Source: Kitasatospora mediocidica KCTC 9733 (GTDB lineage: Bacteria; Actinomycetota; Actinomycetes; Streptomycetales; Streptomycetaceae). Taken from it: a DNA stretch of 64,000 nucleotides. The position numbers were made by a program, and so were the translations under genes. This document shows positions 1 through 7,499 of this stretch, in pieces; positions within the stretch are counted from its first letter, which is position 1, and every line of letters begins with the position of its first letter. The stretch is from NCBI RefSeq assembly GCF_000744225.1, contig NZ_JQLN01000001.1, positions 62,001 to 126,000 on the forward strand. Reading direction: 5' to 3'. The notes under the pieces are model-generated. The model saw nothing but the letters and a program-made list of their open reading frames with translations. It was not told the DNA's origin and did not search any database.

Positions 1-241
1 GCCCCGTGCTACCGAAACGCCGTGCCCCGCAGGGCCGGTCTTCCACGGACCGCTCGACCGTGCGACGGCGCGCACTCGACCTTCACGGCACAGGGGGGTT
101 CCGGGCCGCGCAGGCGGTCGCTTCGCCGCGCGACTGTCGCCGAGATCATCGCGGCTGCAGCGGGCGTCGTTCCCGGCCTTGGGCCATCCCCCCGGGGACC
201 GCGGCGTGCTTCCCGCGGCAGCCCGGGGGCTCGGCGGCGGG

Positions 242-1360
242 TCAGAGCTGGCTCATCTCCTGGGTGAACTGCAGGATGATGAACTCGGCGGGCCGCACGG
301 CGGCGAGACCGGCCTTGACGATGAGCCGGCCGGCCGCGATGTCGTCCTCGGTCATCGTGACGCCCGTGCCGACCTGGACGAAGTACGCCTCTTGTGCGCT
401 GTGGCCCTGGAGGGCGCCCTGCTGCCACAGGCCGTGCAGGTAGGTGTCGACGGAAGCGCGCACCATCTCCCAGGTGGGCTGGCTGTTGGGCTCGAACATC
501 GCGGCCGACAGCGCCCGCTCGATGTCGCGCTCGACCGCGTTGAAGAGACGGCGGACGGGGATGTAGCGCCAGCTGTCCAGGTCGGAGAGGGTCCGCGCGC
601 CCCAGATCAGGGTGCTGTCGCCGGTGCCGGGGAAGGTGCGGAGGAAGTTGAGGTTGGGCCGGGCGCCCTGGTCGTCGTCGGTGGCCTTGCAGATGGGGCC
701 GTCGGTGCCGCGCAGGGCGATGTTGGCCGGCGCCTTCCACACGCCGCGCTCGCGGTCGACCGCTGCCCAGGCACCCGCGACCGCGCCGACGGGCACGAGC
801 GGCTCCTCGTCGCCGCTCTGGCGCAGCCAGGGGAAGTACACCGCCGCGTAACCTCGCGTCTCGCCGTCGAGGTCCCAGGCTTCGACCGCCTTGGTGGCCT
901 GCTCGGGGGTGTGATCGCGGTCGGTGTGCAGGATGGTCATCGCCTTGTTCGCCGCGGCCCAGCCGGTGAGCGCGCGGGCCCACTCCCGGGCCGCCTGCGC
1001 GCCCTGGTCCCACAGGCCGGGGGCTGCCAGGAGCGTCACGTCCCCCAGCGCGCTCACCGCCCGCAGTGCCTCGGCGAGGGAGGACTCGGCGGTGCTGACC
1101 AGGTAGCAGTGGCCGCCGCCGTTGTGGAAGTAGCTCTTGAGGACCGGCCCCAGTGCCTTGCGCAGGTCCCCGTCGCCGTCCTCGCCGGCCAGGGCGGTGA
1201 AGTCCAGCCAGCTGCCCACCCTGGCCCCGGCCGCGGGCACGCCGGGGAAGTCGCCGACGAACGCCGTCACCGAGGTTGGCCCCGACCTGACGGACAGGCC
1301 GATGGTGAACGTCTCCTCGACGTAGACGTGCGCGCTCGGACCGACCACTTTGGTTGCCAT
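242..1360 (-). CDS. Contractile tail sheath protein (phage/eCIS type)
   Basis: A 372-residue protein of the phage tail-sheath family, the contractile outer tube of phage tails, R-pyocins and extracellular contractile injection systems. The C-terminal half carries the recognisable sheath domain: the WRYIPVRRLFNAVERDIERA stretch, FEPN, then MTEDDI..GRLIV..G and RPAEFIILQF. I chose the ATG at 1360, preceded by GGAGGAG, over longer upstream reading. At about 370 residues it is shorter than the 450-550 usual for sheaths, so the variable middle domain is probably reduced. No baseplate, spike or ATPase genes are visible. A matching tail-tube gene lies 15 kb upstream on the same strand (16624-17013), with transposon and IS DNA between them. 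Confidence 0.85.
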   Translation of the reverse strand: MATKVVGPSAHVYVEETFTIGLSVRSGPTSVTAFVGDFPGVPAAGARVGSWLDFTALAGEDGDGDLRKALGPVLKSYFHNGGGHCYLVSTAESSLAEALRAVSALGDVTLLAAPGLWDQGAQAAREWARALTGWAAANKAMTILHTDRDHTPEQATKAVEAWDLDGETRGYAAVYFPWLRQSGDEEPLVPVGAVAGAWAAVDRERGVWKAPANIALRGTDGPICKATDDDQGARPNLNFLRTFPGTGDSTLIWGARTLSDLDSWRYIPVRRLFNAVERDIERALSAAMFEPNSQPTWEMVRASVDTYLHGLWQQGALQGHSAQEAYFVQVGTGVTMTEDDIAAGRLIVKAGLAAVRPAEFIILQFTQEMSQL

Positions 1361-1776
1361 GGGACTCTCCTCCACTGTCGTGTACACAACGCGGGTGATC
1401 ATTCCCGGAGACCGGAGCGCCCGGAGCTGTTCGCGTGTTCTGACCAACGCCGCGCCGCGCATCAGGTAATGCACCCGGTCAACCCACGCGGTCCTCGCCG
1501 ACACCCTCCGGGCCACGCCGCAAACCCGGCGGCCGCGCCAACGGCCCCCGGCCCTACCGCGCCACCTCCCGCACCTCCCGCTCCGACTCACGCCCAGGTC
1601 AGGCACGCAAGCCTCGCCCAAGCAGGTTGCGATCCCCTCGGCACGCTGCCCGGCATGCGCAGCCCAGCGGGTGGTCACTCTATGTTCCGAAGGTGCCACG
1701 CTGAGGCGCCGGTGTGGCTAGGCTGCCGACTTGATCGTCCGCGACCAGCGGCCCGGCATCCGGAATGAGGAGTCCC
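1361..1776. other. Intergenic region, no gene seen
   Basis: About 415 bases between two divergently oriented genes. Open frames here are high-GC shadows. It should hold both promoters, but no convincing -10/-35 pair or operator stands out. Confidence 0.5.
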
Positions 1777-2364
1777 ATGACCGTCGGCGTCGAGACCGAG
1801 ACTCTCGTCGGCAAGTCCAGCTACCAGTGCCTCCAGAACAACGGCTACACCGAGGTCATCGTCCGCGCCTACCAGTCGACCGTCCGGGTCGACCCGAACT
1901 TCGCGTCGAGCACGAGGAACGCACGCGACGCGGGCCTGGCCGTCGACGCCCTGATCACGGTGACCGGGCACACCCCCGCCACCGCGGCCGCGGACGTGGC
2001 CCAGTACATCAAGGACAACCAGCTCTCGGTGGGGACCACCTGGCTCTTCCCGGAGGCCCCGGACCGCTACTGGGGCACCGACAAGAGCGCCAACCGGACC
2101 GTGCTCACCAACCTGGTGGCGGCCTGCAAGGCCGCCGGCCTGTCGGTCGGCATCTACGCCTCGGCCGACCGCTGGGAGCGGAACTTCGGCGCCGACTTCG
2201 CGGACCACAGCGCGCTGCCCCTGCTGTACGCGCCCTTCGACGGGCAGAGGGACTTCAACGGCTTCACGGCGTTCGGCGGCTGGACCAGCCCAGCCCGCAA
2301 GGCCTACAACGGCGAGACGAACATGTGCAACGCCAAGGTGATGTCCTTCACCTGGCGTCCCTGA
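1777..2364 (+). CDS. GH25-like lysozyme-fold protein
   Basis: About 195 residues resembling the compact lysozyme-like TIM-barrel proteins related to GH25 (nematode and amoeba lys type): an IVRAYQS strand, an alternating NARDAGLAVDALITVTG segment, a WLFPEAP strand where the active-site strand is expected, and IYASADRWERNFG. The usual D-x-E of the active site reads F-P-E, so only the Glu is obvious and activity is uncertain. There is no signal peptide. The ATG at 1777 is preferred over 1765 because GAGGAG sits five bases before it. It is divergent from the sheath gene; a cell-wall hydrolase would suit a phage-tail-like context, but this is inference. Confidence 0.55.
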   Translation: MTVGVETETLVGKSSYQCLQNNGYTEVIVRAYQSTVRVDPNFASSTRNARDAGLAVDALITVTGHTPATAAADVAQYIKDNQLSVGTTWLFPEAPDRYWGTDKSANRTVLTNLVAACKAAGLSVGIYASADRWERNFGADFADHSALPLLYAPFDGQRDFNGFTAFGGWTSPARKAYNGETNMCNAKVMSFTWRP

Positions 2365-2539
2365 CACCTGGCCACGCTCCGCCGCACTGGGTCGACACCG
2401 ACCAGGTTCCCTCGCCAGCCCGGCGGCCGCACCACGGCCGCCGGGCCTCCCTCACCCTCCTCGTCGCCTCTCGCAGCACCCGCCTAAATCCCGCCTCCCG
2501 AGCGCGCAACCCCCACACCGCACCGGCACCGGCCCCGGC

Positions 2540-2665
2540 GGTGACACCAAGCACGAGAACCGCGAGCTGGTGACAAGTAGCACGACCATCTGGTGACAAC
2601 TATCGCGATTCACTCGACAGGTTCACCCAGGTCAGTCGGCGCTCGCGGTGACAACTACCAGGGTC
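2540..2665 (+). repeat. TnsB-like binding-site array, right-end orientation
   Basis: Four copies of a roughly 19-22 bp unit starting GGTGACA, at 2540-2558, 2569-2587, 2592-2610 and 2647-2665. Reverse-complemented, the first three read inward as NNTCGNGNTANTTGTCACC, and the outermost is followed by TCGACA ending at 2619. The unit matches the two ends of the Tn7-like element at 3.0-10.7 kb; for example ATCGCGATAGTTGTCACC here against ATCGCGATGGTTGTCACC at 3032-3049. The orientation is that of a right end, so it belongs to a different or older element lying to the left, or to a tandem insertion. Confidence 0.6.
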
Positions 2666-2687
2666 TGGCTCATGTGCGCGCGGGAGG

Positions 2688-2876
2688 TCAGCGCCACCGG
2701 TAGGACGTGGTGGTCATCGCCGGGAGCAGCACCGGGGCGCCCCCGGCGGTGTCGGGCCGGACGGCCTGGTCGAGGACGGCGGCGACGTCCGGGTACAGGT
2801 GGAGGCCGGCCGCGTCGGGCAGGGAGGCGCCGTAGCGCACCGAGTAGCCGGAGGCGACGTGGAGATGGGTAAACAC
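2688..2876 (-). pseudogene. Chimeric ORF: DnaE-type N-terminus fused to a Nudix C-terminus
   Basis: A 62-codon ORF with a good GAGGAGG site and a GTG start. Its first 20 residues (VFTHLHVASGYSVRYGASLP) look like the start of an actinomycete DNA polymerase III alpha/DnaE2-type PHP domain. The rest, from AAGLHLYPDV to LPAMTTTSYRWR, is the C-terminus of the Nudix hydrolases at 14981 and 26255, stop codon included. Both parts are fragments, joined near base 2815. A catalytic product is impossible. Directly repeated CGAAC half-sites lie upstream (2948-2968 region), reminiscent of but not matching an inverted LexA box. Confidence 0.6.
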
Positions 2877-3010
2877 GCTGGTCGCCTCCTCATGCGACGA
2901 CCCCCGTCGCTCTCGCCGGTTTCCCCTCCGTATGGCCAGCGTAGCGCTTGTTCGATTATTTGTTCGAATGCATTGCCGGTCACATAGAGTGCGTGTCGAC
3001 CGATGCGACT

Positions 3011-3049
3011 GGTCGAGATAGATGTCACCTGATCGCGATGGTTGTCACC
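3011..3049 (+). repeat. Left-end TnsB-like sites of the Tn7-like element
   Basis: Two tandem units, GGTCGAGATAGATGTCACC (3011-3029) and GATCGCGATGGTTGTCACC (3031-3049), with a possible degenerate third near 3066-3090. The second unit pairs with the right-end unit: TGATCGC..TGGTTG.CACC is shared in inverted orientation with 10649-10668. This inward orientation fits a left end. Confidence 0.6.
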
Positions 3050-3152
3050 CGGTTCCCGGGTCGACCGTCCTTGCGCTGGTGTCGGGGGTGGATGGCATGC
3101 TGGCGCTCTTCGCGGTCCAGCTGGTGGGGCGCACTTTGCAAGGGTGACTCTG

Positions 3153-4076
3153 ATGGACGGCACGGATCTGGATGACATACCGGAGCTCTTCCCCGCGCTG
3201 GCGTCATACGGCCGTACGACCACGCTGTTGAACTGGCTCCCGGCCAACCCCGGGCCTCACGAGAGTTCGCTTGGCGGCCCCATCCTGTGGCCGGCGGAGG
3301 AGCCCTGGCCCGTGTGTACGCAGAAGCACGGTCACGTTGCTGAGACCGGCGAGCTTGTGGAGTCGCCCCCAGGATCCGGGCAGATGTTCACGAGGTCCGC
3401 GTTCATGGAGAAGGACGAGACGGGAGAACCCGAACCACACTTGGTTGCGGTGCTGCAGCTGCGGGCCGAGGACGTCCCGGCCCTCCGGTTTCCCGCCGGG
3501 CGGGATCTGTTGCAGTTGCTGTGGTGCCCGGCCCTGCATGTCGAAGGTGGAATTCAGGCGCCGAGACTCTACTGGCGCGACAGCGTGGCCATCGGCAAGA
3601 CACTCGACAGTCACCCTCCGCTGCGGCGTTCACAGGCGGAGTATGTGCCGTATCCCTGCGCACCCCAAGCAGAGACTGTTCTGGACTTCCCCCACTCCGC
3701 TGACCTGCCCGAGGAGGTGTTCGAGGACCTCTTCGGGTCCGCCGAGGACCCGGAGGAGGCCGAGGAGACGTACGACGATCTATTGGCCTGTCGCTGGTCC
3801 GACAAGGCCGGGGGCTACGCCTACTGCACCCAGCGCTCCTGCCGACCGGTCTGCGAAGGATGCGGCGGCGAGATGGAACTGCTGGTCCAGCTGTTCAGCC
3901 AGCGCCGCTTCGCGGACGATGTCCGGATCCAGGCCGACGCTCTGGCGAAGGCAGGGATCGACCCGTCATCGTTGTCCGATCCAGGCAGCCGAATCTCCTT
4001 CGGCCGTATGGAACGGATGGCGGTGTTCGGCTGCTTCACCTGCCCCAACCAGCCGATCGTCCACGACGTCCAGTAG
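3153..4076 (+). CDS. DUF1963/YwqG-like protein, transposon cargo 1
   Basis: About 307 residues beginning MDGTDLDDIPELFPAL. The motif L-N-W-L-P-A-N-P-G followed by SSLGGPILWPAEEPWPVC is typical of YwqG/DUF1963-like proteins in actinomycetes, which often sit beside toxin or contact-dependent systems. The C-terminal third has Cys pairs (CEGCGGE and FGCFTCP) that could bind zinc. ATG 3153 has AGGG upstream; GTG 3144 in the same frame is an alternative. It lies just inside the transposon left end and is followed, after 71 bases, by a second Cys-rich gene on the same strand, so the two probably form a cargo operon. Function unknown. Confidence 0.7.
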   Translation: MDGTDLDDIPELFPALASYGRTTTLLNWLPANPGPHESSLGGPILWPAEEPWPVCTQKHGHVAETGELVESPPGSGQMFTRSAFMEKDETGEPEPHLVAVLQLRAEDVPALRFPAGRDLLQLLWCPALHVEGGIQAPRLYWRDSVAIGKTLDSHPPLRRSQAEYVPYPCAPQAETVLDFPHSADLPEEVFEDLFGSAEDPEEAEETYDDLLACRWSDKAGGYAYCTQRSCRPVCEGCGGEMELLVQLFSQRRFADDVRIQADALAKAGIDPSSLSDPGSRISFGRMERMAVFGCFTCPNQPIVHDVQ

Positions 4077-4147
4077 AGAGCGGACGAACAGTCAGTGTGC
4101 CTTGGCCGCAAGAACATCAGCATGACGGGGAAAGTCGAGGAGCCCGG

Positions 4148-4570
4148 GTGACTGGTCAGACGGCGATGATCGCAGAGCGCTGTAGTGACTGCGGTGGCAC
4201 GATGGTGTGTCAGGTGAACCAGTTCATCCAGCGCGATGACCTGTGGTGGGATGCCGAGATCTCCTGTGACACCTGCGGCATGGCGGGCTGCGAGGACTCC
4301 AGCCCGGGGAGGCCGCCCGAGGATGTCCGGAAGGCTCTGCTCACGGCGCACGGACCTGCCAGGCTGCGGGTGGTCGGTCCGATGCCGAGCCTGGTCCCCG
4401 CGCTCAAGGTCCTGCGGGAAGTCTCCGGAGCATCGCTGCCTGATGCCCGGAAGCAAGTCGACGAGCTGAGACGCGGTGGCCTCGTCGGGACGCTGACGGA
4501 GATGGAGTTCCTGAGGCTGCGCTTGCGAAGGCTCGGAGTTCCCGTTGACGTCGAGTTCGGCACGGACTGA
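4148..4570 (+). CDS. Zinc-ribbon protein with L7/L12-like C-terminus, transposon cargo 2
   Basis: About 140 residues. The N-terminal half has two CxxC knuckles (CSDCGG and CDTCGM) with a further Cys in GCED, suggesting one zinc site. The C-terminal half (ALKVLREVSGASLPDARKQV) resembles the helix-turn-helix of the ribosomal protein L7/L12 C-terminal fold found in many small actinomycete proteins. The GTG at 4148 is chosen because GAGGAG lies six bases upstream; ATG 4166 is an alternative. The phrase QFIQRDD echoes QLFSQRRF in the preceding gene, so the two may be related modules. Biochemical role unknown. Confidence 0.7.
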   Translation: MTGQTAMIAERCSDCGGTMVCQVNQFIQRDDLWWDAEISCDTCGMAGCEDSSPGRPPEDVRKALLTAHGPARLRVVGPMPSLVPALKVLREVSGASLPDARKQVDELRRGGLVGTLTEMEFLRLRLRRLGVPVDVEFGTD

Positions 4571-4653
4571 TCAAGAGCGTCGCTGGCTGCTCCCAAGAGT
4601 CGATCTTCCATCACAGCTGGCCCTTAACGGCCTCCGTGGCTACTGGGAGACCG

Positions 4654-6234
4654 TCATGGGCCGTCGATGCTGGCGATCACGCCTTGGAGGCAGCTGTCGA
4701 GCAGCTCTCTGAGGTGGACGTAAGTAGGCGAGATGTACCTTTCGGATCGGCCGGCGTGCTCGGTGTACCAAGCGTGCGCGAGAGGGTCCATGCCTCTGGG
4801 GCGGTGCTCGGCTCCTTTCAGGTCGGCGTGCAGCCGGGGTTCGCTGCTGGTGGCCCGCGCCCAGATGTAGGTCGAGGCGCCCAAGTGGCGGGAGGCGTCC
4901 CAGCGGGTCCGCTCGCGGCTCTGCGCGCGCTGGCGCTGCCGGATCGCGGTGACGATTGCTTCCCAGTCGGCGCCCGGGATGGTCCATCCGTGCAGTAGCT
5001 CGCGGCGGCGCTCGTAGTCGACAGGGTGGCCGTCGGAGACGATGTGCTCGGCGATCCTCGCGAGCGCTTGGCGGTACTGGTACTCCTGACCGCTGGTGCG
5101 GAGCCAGCCCGCGATCCGCGCCCCGCCAGCCCGGGAAAGCACATGCGAAAGTCCGAGATACAGACCGGCCTGGACCCGCGAGCTGCTGCGGGCCATCTGG
5201 ACCAGCCGGATGGCAGCGTCGCGCTGCAGCTCCAGAGGCGAGATGCCGTTCAGCTCCCCCAGCTCCACGAGCCACGTGTCAGGCAGCCTCTGGGGGACCT
5301 GCCGCGGCTTGTAGAGCCCGAGATGGGTGGCCTCCTGGGGAAAGTCGCCCGCACCGCCGGGTCGGCGGGAACGGTGCATCTGCGGCAGCCTCGCCAACGC
5401 GCCCCGCAACCCGGGTGAGCAGAAGGGCACGTGGGAGGCGAGCCGGGGCCGCACAGCTGAGCGCAGAGCGCCGCGGTGGGCCAGATCCCCGATCACGCGG
5501 TCTGCTTCACCGCTGGCGGTGAGTGTGTCGGCCAAGGTGAGCAGGGCCGCGCAGGTGCTCACCTTGGTGGGCAGCGCGGTGACGAACCGCTCGCCGCGTG
5601 AGGCGTTCGACGGTTCTGCCCGCGTTTCCAGAAGGGTGTGTTGACGCTCCAGGTACTCCTCGACGTCGGCGAAACGGGCGAAGTGCGGTGCCACGGCGCG
5701 GATGGCCGGCCAGGTGGCCGCGATCAGCACGATGAGGACGCGCAGTTGCCGTAGGCAGGCGAAGGTCATGGGCAGACGCCAGGTGCGTTGCCACGAGCCG
5801 CCGTGGTCGCGCTGGATGGAGCTGCCGTCCCCGGCCAGGCACTGCGGGCAGTAGCGGCTGTAGCGGATCAGCGCCCACCCGTCCTTGACCATCGCGCTGA
5901 TATCCCGTCGCCTGCCGAGGAAGGGTGAGTGCAGTGGTGGGTAGTTCGGTGCCGCGCTACGCAAGGTGAGCTGGCTGGCTTCTTCCAGGGACAGGCGCCA
6001 GCTGGCTGCGAGTAGTCGGGTGGCCGGCGGTCGGAGTTCGAGTAGCAGGCGGGGTGAGAGTGTTCGGGCCCGCCCACCATGGGCCAGGAGGCCGCTGAGG
6101 TAGGCGATGCGTTGGGGCGATTGCTCGTTGCGGTGGGACAGTCGCAGCAGGAGGCCGGCGAGTGTCTCGTCGGGCAGGGGGTTCAGGCTGCAGGGCAGTT
6201 CGGTGGCGTCGTGGCGGGCCAAGGGGCTGTTCAC
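4654..6234 (-). CDS. tniQ: TniQ-family target-selection protein
   Basis: A 526-residue TniQ/TnsD-type protein, the target selector of Tn7- and Tn5053-like elements. The N-terminus (LPDETLAGLLLRLSHRN) is the classic TniQ start, and YCPQCL followed by HGGSWQRTWRLPMTFAC is its zinc-finger region. The second metal half, usually CxxH followed by a CxxC, reads CLRQ and is not followed by a CxxC, so the site looks degenerate. It starts at GTG 6234, overlapping the tnsC stop by four bases, and is the last gene of the transposition operon. The long C-terminal part is rich in Arg and helical, as expected of DNA-binding TnsD-like proteins. Confidence 0.85.
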   Translation of the reverse strand: MNSPLARHDATELPCSLNPLPDETLAGLLLRLSHRNEQSPQRIAYLSGLLAHGGRARTLSPRLLLELRPPATRLLAASWRLSLEEASQLTLRSAAPNYPPLHSPFLGRRRDISAMVKDGWALIRYSRYCPQCLAGDGSSIQRDHGGSWQRTWRLPMTFACLRQLRVLIVLIAATWPAIRAVAPHFARFADVEEYLERQHTLLETRAEPSNASRGERFVTALPTKVSTCAALLTLADTLTASGEADRVIGDLAHRGALRSAVRPRLASHVPFCSPGLRGALARLPQMHRSRRPGGAGDFPQEATHLGLYKPRQVPQRLPDTWLVELGELNGISPLELQRDAAIRLVQMARSSSRVQAGLYLGLSHVLSRAGGARIAGWLRTSGQEYQYRQALARIAEHIVSDGHPVDYERRRELLHGWTIPGADWEAIVTAIRQRQRAQSRERTRWDASRHLGASTYIWARATSSEPRLHADLKGAEHRPRGMDPLAHAWYTEHAGRSERYISPTYVHLRELLDSCLQGVIASIDGP

Positions 6235-7499
6235 CTCGCGTGGGTGCCGGTCACGGGCGGCGGGCCCTGGTCGTCGAAGACGCGGTTGCGCGGGCGGCTG
6301 CTCTTCGCGCGGGTCGGTGACTGCTTGGGCAGGGCCGGGACCTCCCCGGCGGTGGCGTCGCGTCCGGGCAGGCGCTCGACGCTGATCTCGACCTGTTCCA
6401 GCAGTTCGATAGTGAGCTTCTCAAGCCCGGTTTCGGTTGCCGCTTCCACGGCGTCCTCGATCAGGCACTCCAGCAGCCCGACAACGCCTGCGGTGCGGTC
6501 GTGCAGGTACTCGGGCATGTCGCCCGTGGTGAGCATGCCGGGGAAGGCGTCGAACAGGCGGATGTGGTCCTCGATGCCCTTCAGGTGGCGGAGAAAGGCC
6601 GCCATGTCGTCCGGAGTGTCGTAGGGGAACGGTCCGAGGTGGACCATCGTGAACCTGCGCTGGTGCTGGGTTTCGGCACCCTGGCTCGCCTGGCCTCCCG
6701 GGCGCGAGGGCATGATCCACTCTCCGGTCGAGGGGTCTTCGACGGCGCCTCGCAGAAGGCCGGACCCTGGGACGTCCACGCCGATGAGGACCAACGTGGC
6801 GCTCATGTCCATGAAGCCCTTGAGGAGGTCGAAGACGTCCTGGTCGTCGCGCCGGTGGAGCTTGAGGCGGGTGATGTCGTCCAGCAGGATCGCGCGGGTG
6901 CCGTGCGCGTGGACGTGGCGGCGCACGGCCCGGATGAGGGCCGGCAGGTCCATGCCGTTATGGTCGGCGCCGTAGAAGTCCAGGACCGCCTTGCAGGTGC
7001 TCTTCGGCTTCGCAGTGACCGGCGTCTGGACGTAGACGACCGGGATGTGCAGGTCGCGGGCGCCCTCGACGGCGTCCGGGTTGAGGTGCTCGTGCAGTTC
7101 CAGCCAGGACTGCTCGAACGCCGCGGCGACCTCACAAGCGGTCTCCGTCTTCCCCTGGCAGCCACCGCCGTTGACGATCAGGCCCCGGCGGGTGGTCGGC
7201 CGGTGCTTGAGAGCACCGGTGCGCAGGCGAGAGCGCATGACCCGGGCCACGGCCCGACTCATCGGCGTCTCCTGCAGCGGAAAGTTGCTGTGCGTCACCT
7301 CCCGATGCAGCAGGAACAGCTCCTGTTCGCCTGGGCTGAGCTGGGCGAACTCATCACGCGTCAGACGCCGCGCGGGAACGAAGGAGTCGCGGACCGTGCA
7401 CCACTGCTGCCAACCGGCTGCCGTCTGTCGGTCCGCCGCAGCTGGTGGGAGGACGAACCCGCCGCTGGGGGCGCCGGGGCTCTGCGGACGCGCCGTCAC
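6231..7499 (-). CDS. tnsC: TnsC/TniB-type AAA ATPase
   Basis: A 422-residue AAA+ ATPase that would regulate the transposase and link it to target selection. Walker A is GGGCQGKT in NGGGCQGKTETA; Walker B is RAILLDDI. After these come the sensor region MSATLVLIGVDVPGSGLL and a C-terminal helical tail. It starts at GTG 7499, overlapping the tnsB stop (GTGA), and ends overlapping the tniQ start in the same way, so translation of the operon is coupled. The length is intermediate between TniB and Tn7 TnsC. Confidence 0.88.
   Translation of the reverse strand: MTARPQSPGAPSGGFVLPPAAADRQTAAGWQQWCTVRDSFVPARRLTRDEFAQLSPGEQELFLLHREVTHSNFPLQETPMSRAVARVMRSRLRTGALKHRPTTRRGLIVNGGGCQGKTETACEVAAAFEQSWLELHEHLNPDAVEGARDLHIPVVYVQTPVTAKPKSTCKAVLDFYGADHNGMDLPALIRAVRRHVHAHGTRAILLDDITRLKLHRRDDQDVFDLLKGFMDMSATLVLIGVDVPGSGLLRGAVEDPSTGEWIMPSRPGGQASQGAETQHQRRFTMVHLGPFPYDTPDDMAAFLRHLKGIEDHIRLFDAFPGMLTTGDMPEYLHDRTAGVVGLLECLIEDAVEAATETGLEKLTIELLEQVEISVERLPGRDATAGEVPALPKQSPTRAKSSRPRNRVFDDQGPPPVTGTHAR

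Noticed and set aside
179..1768. Long plus-strand ORF opposite the tail-sheath gene
   Set aside because: It is the antisense shadow of a well-supported gene, with no recognisable protein features.
2945..2970. Possible LexA (SOS) box upstream of the DnaE-type fragment
   Set aside because: The CGAAC half-sites are direct, not inverted, repeats, so the consensus is not met.
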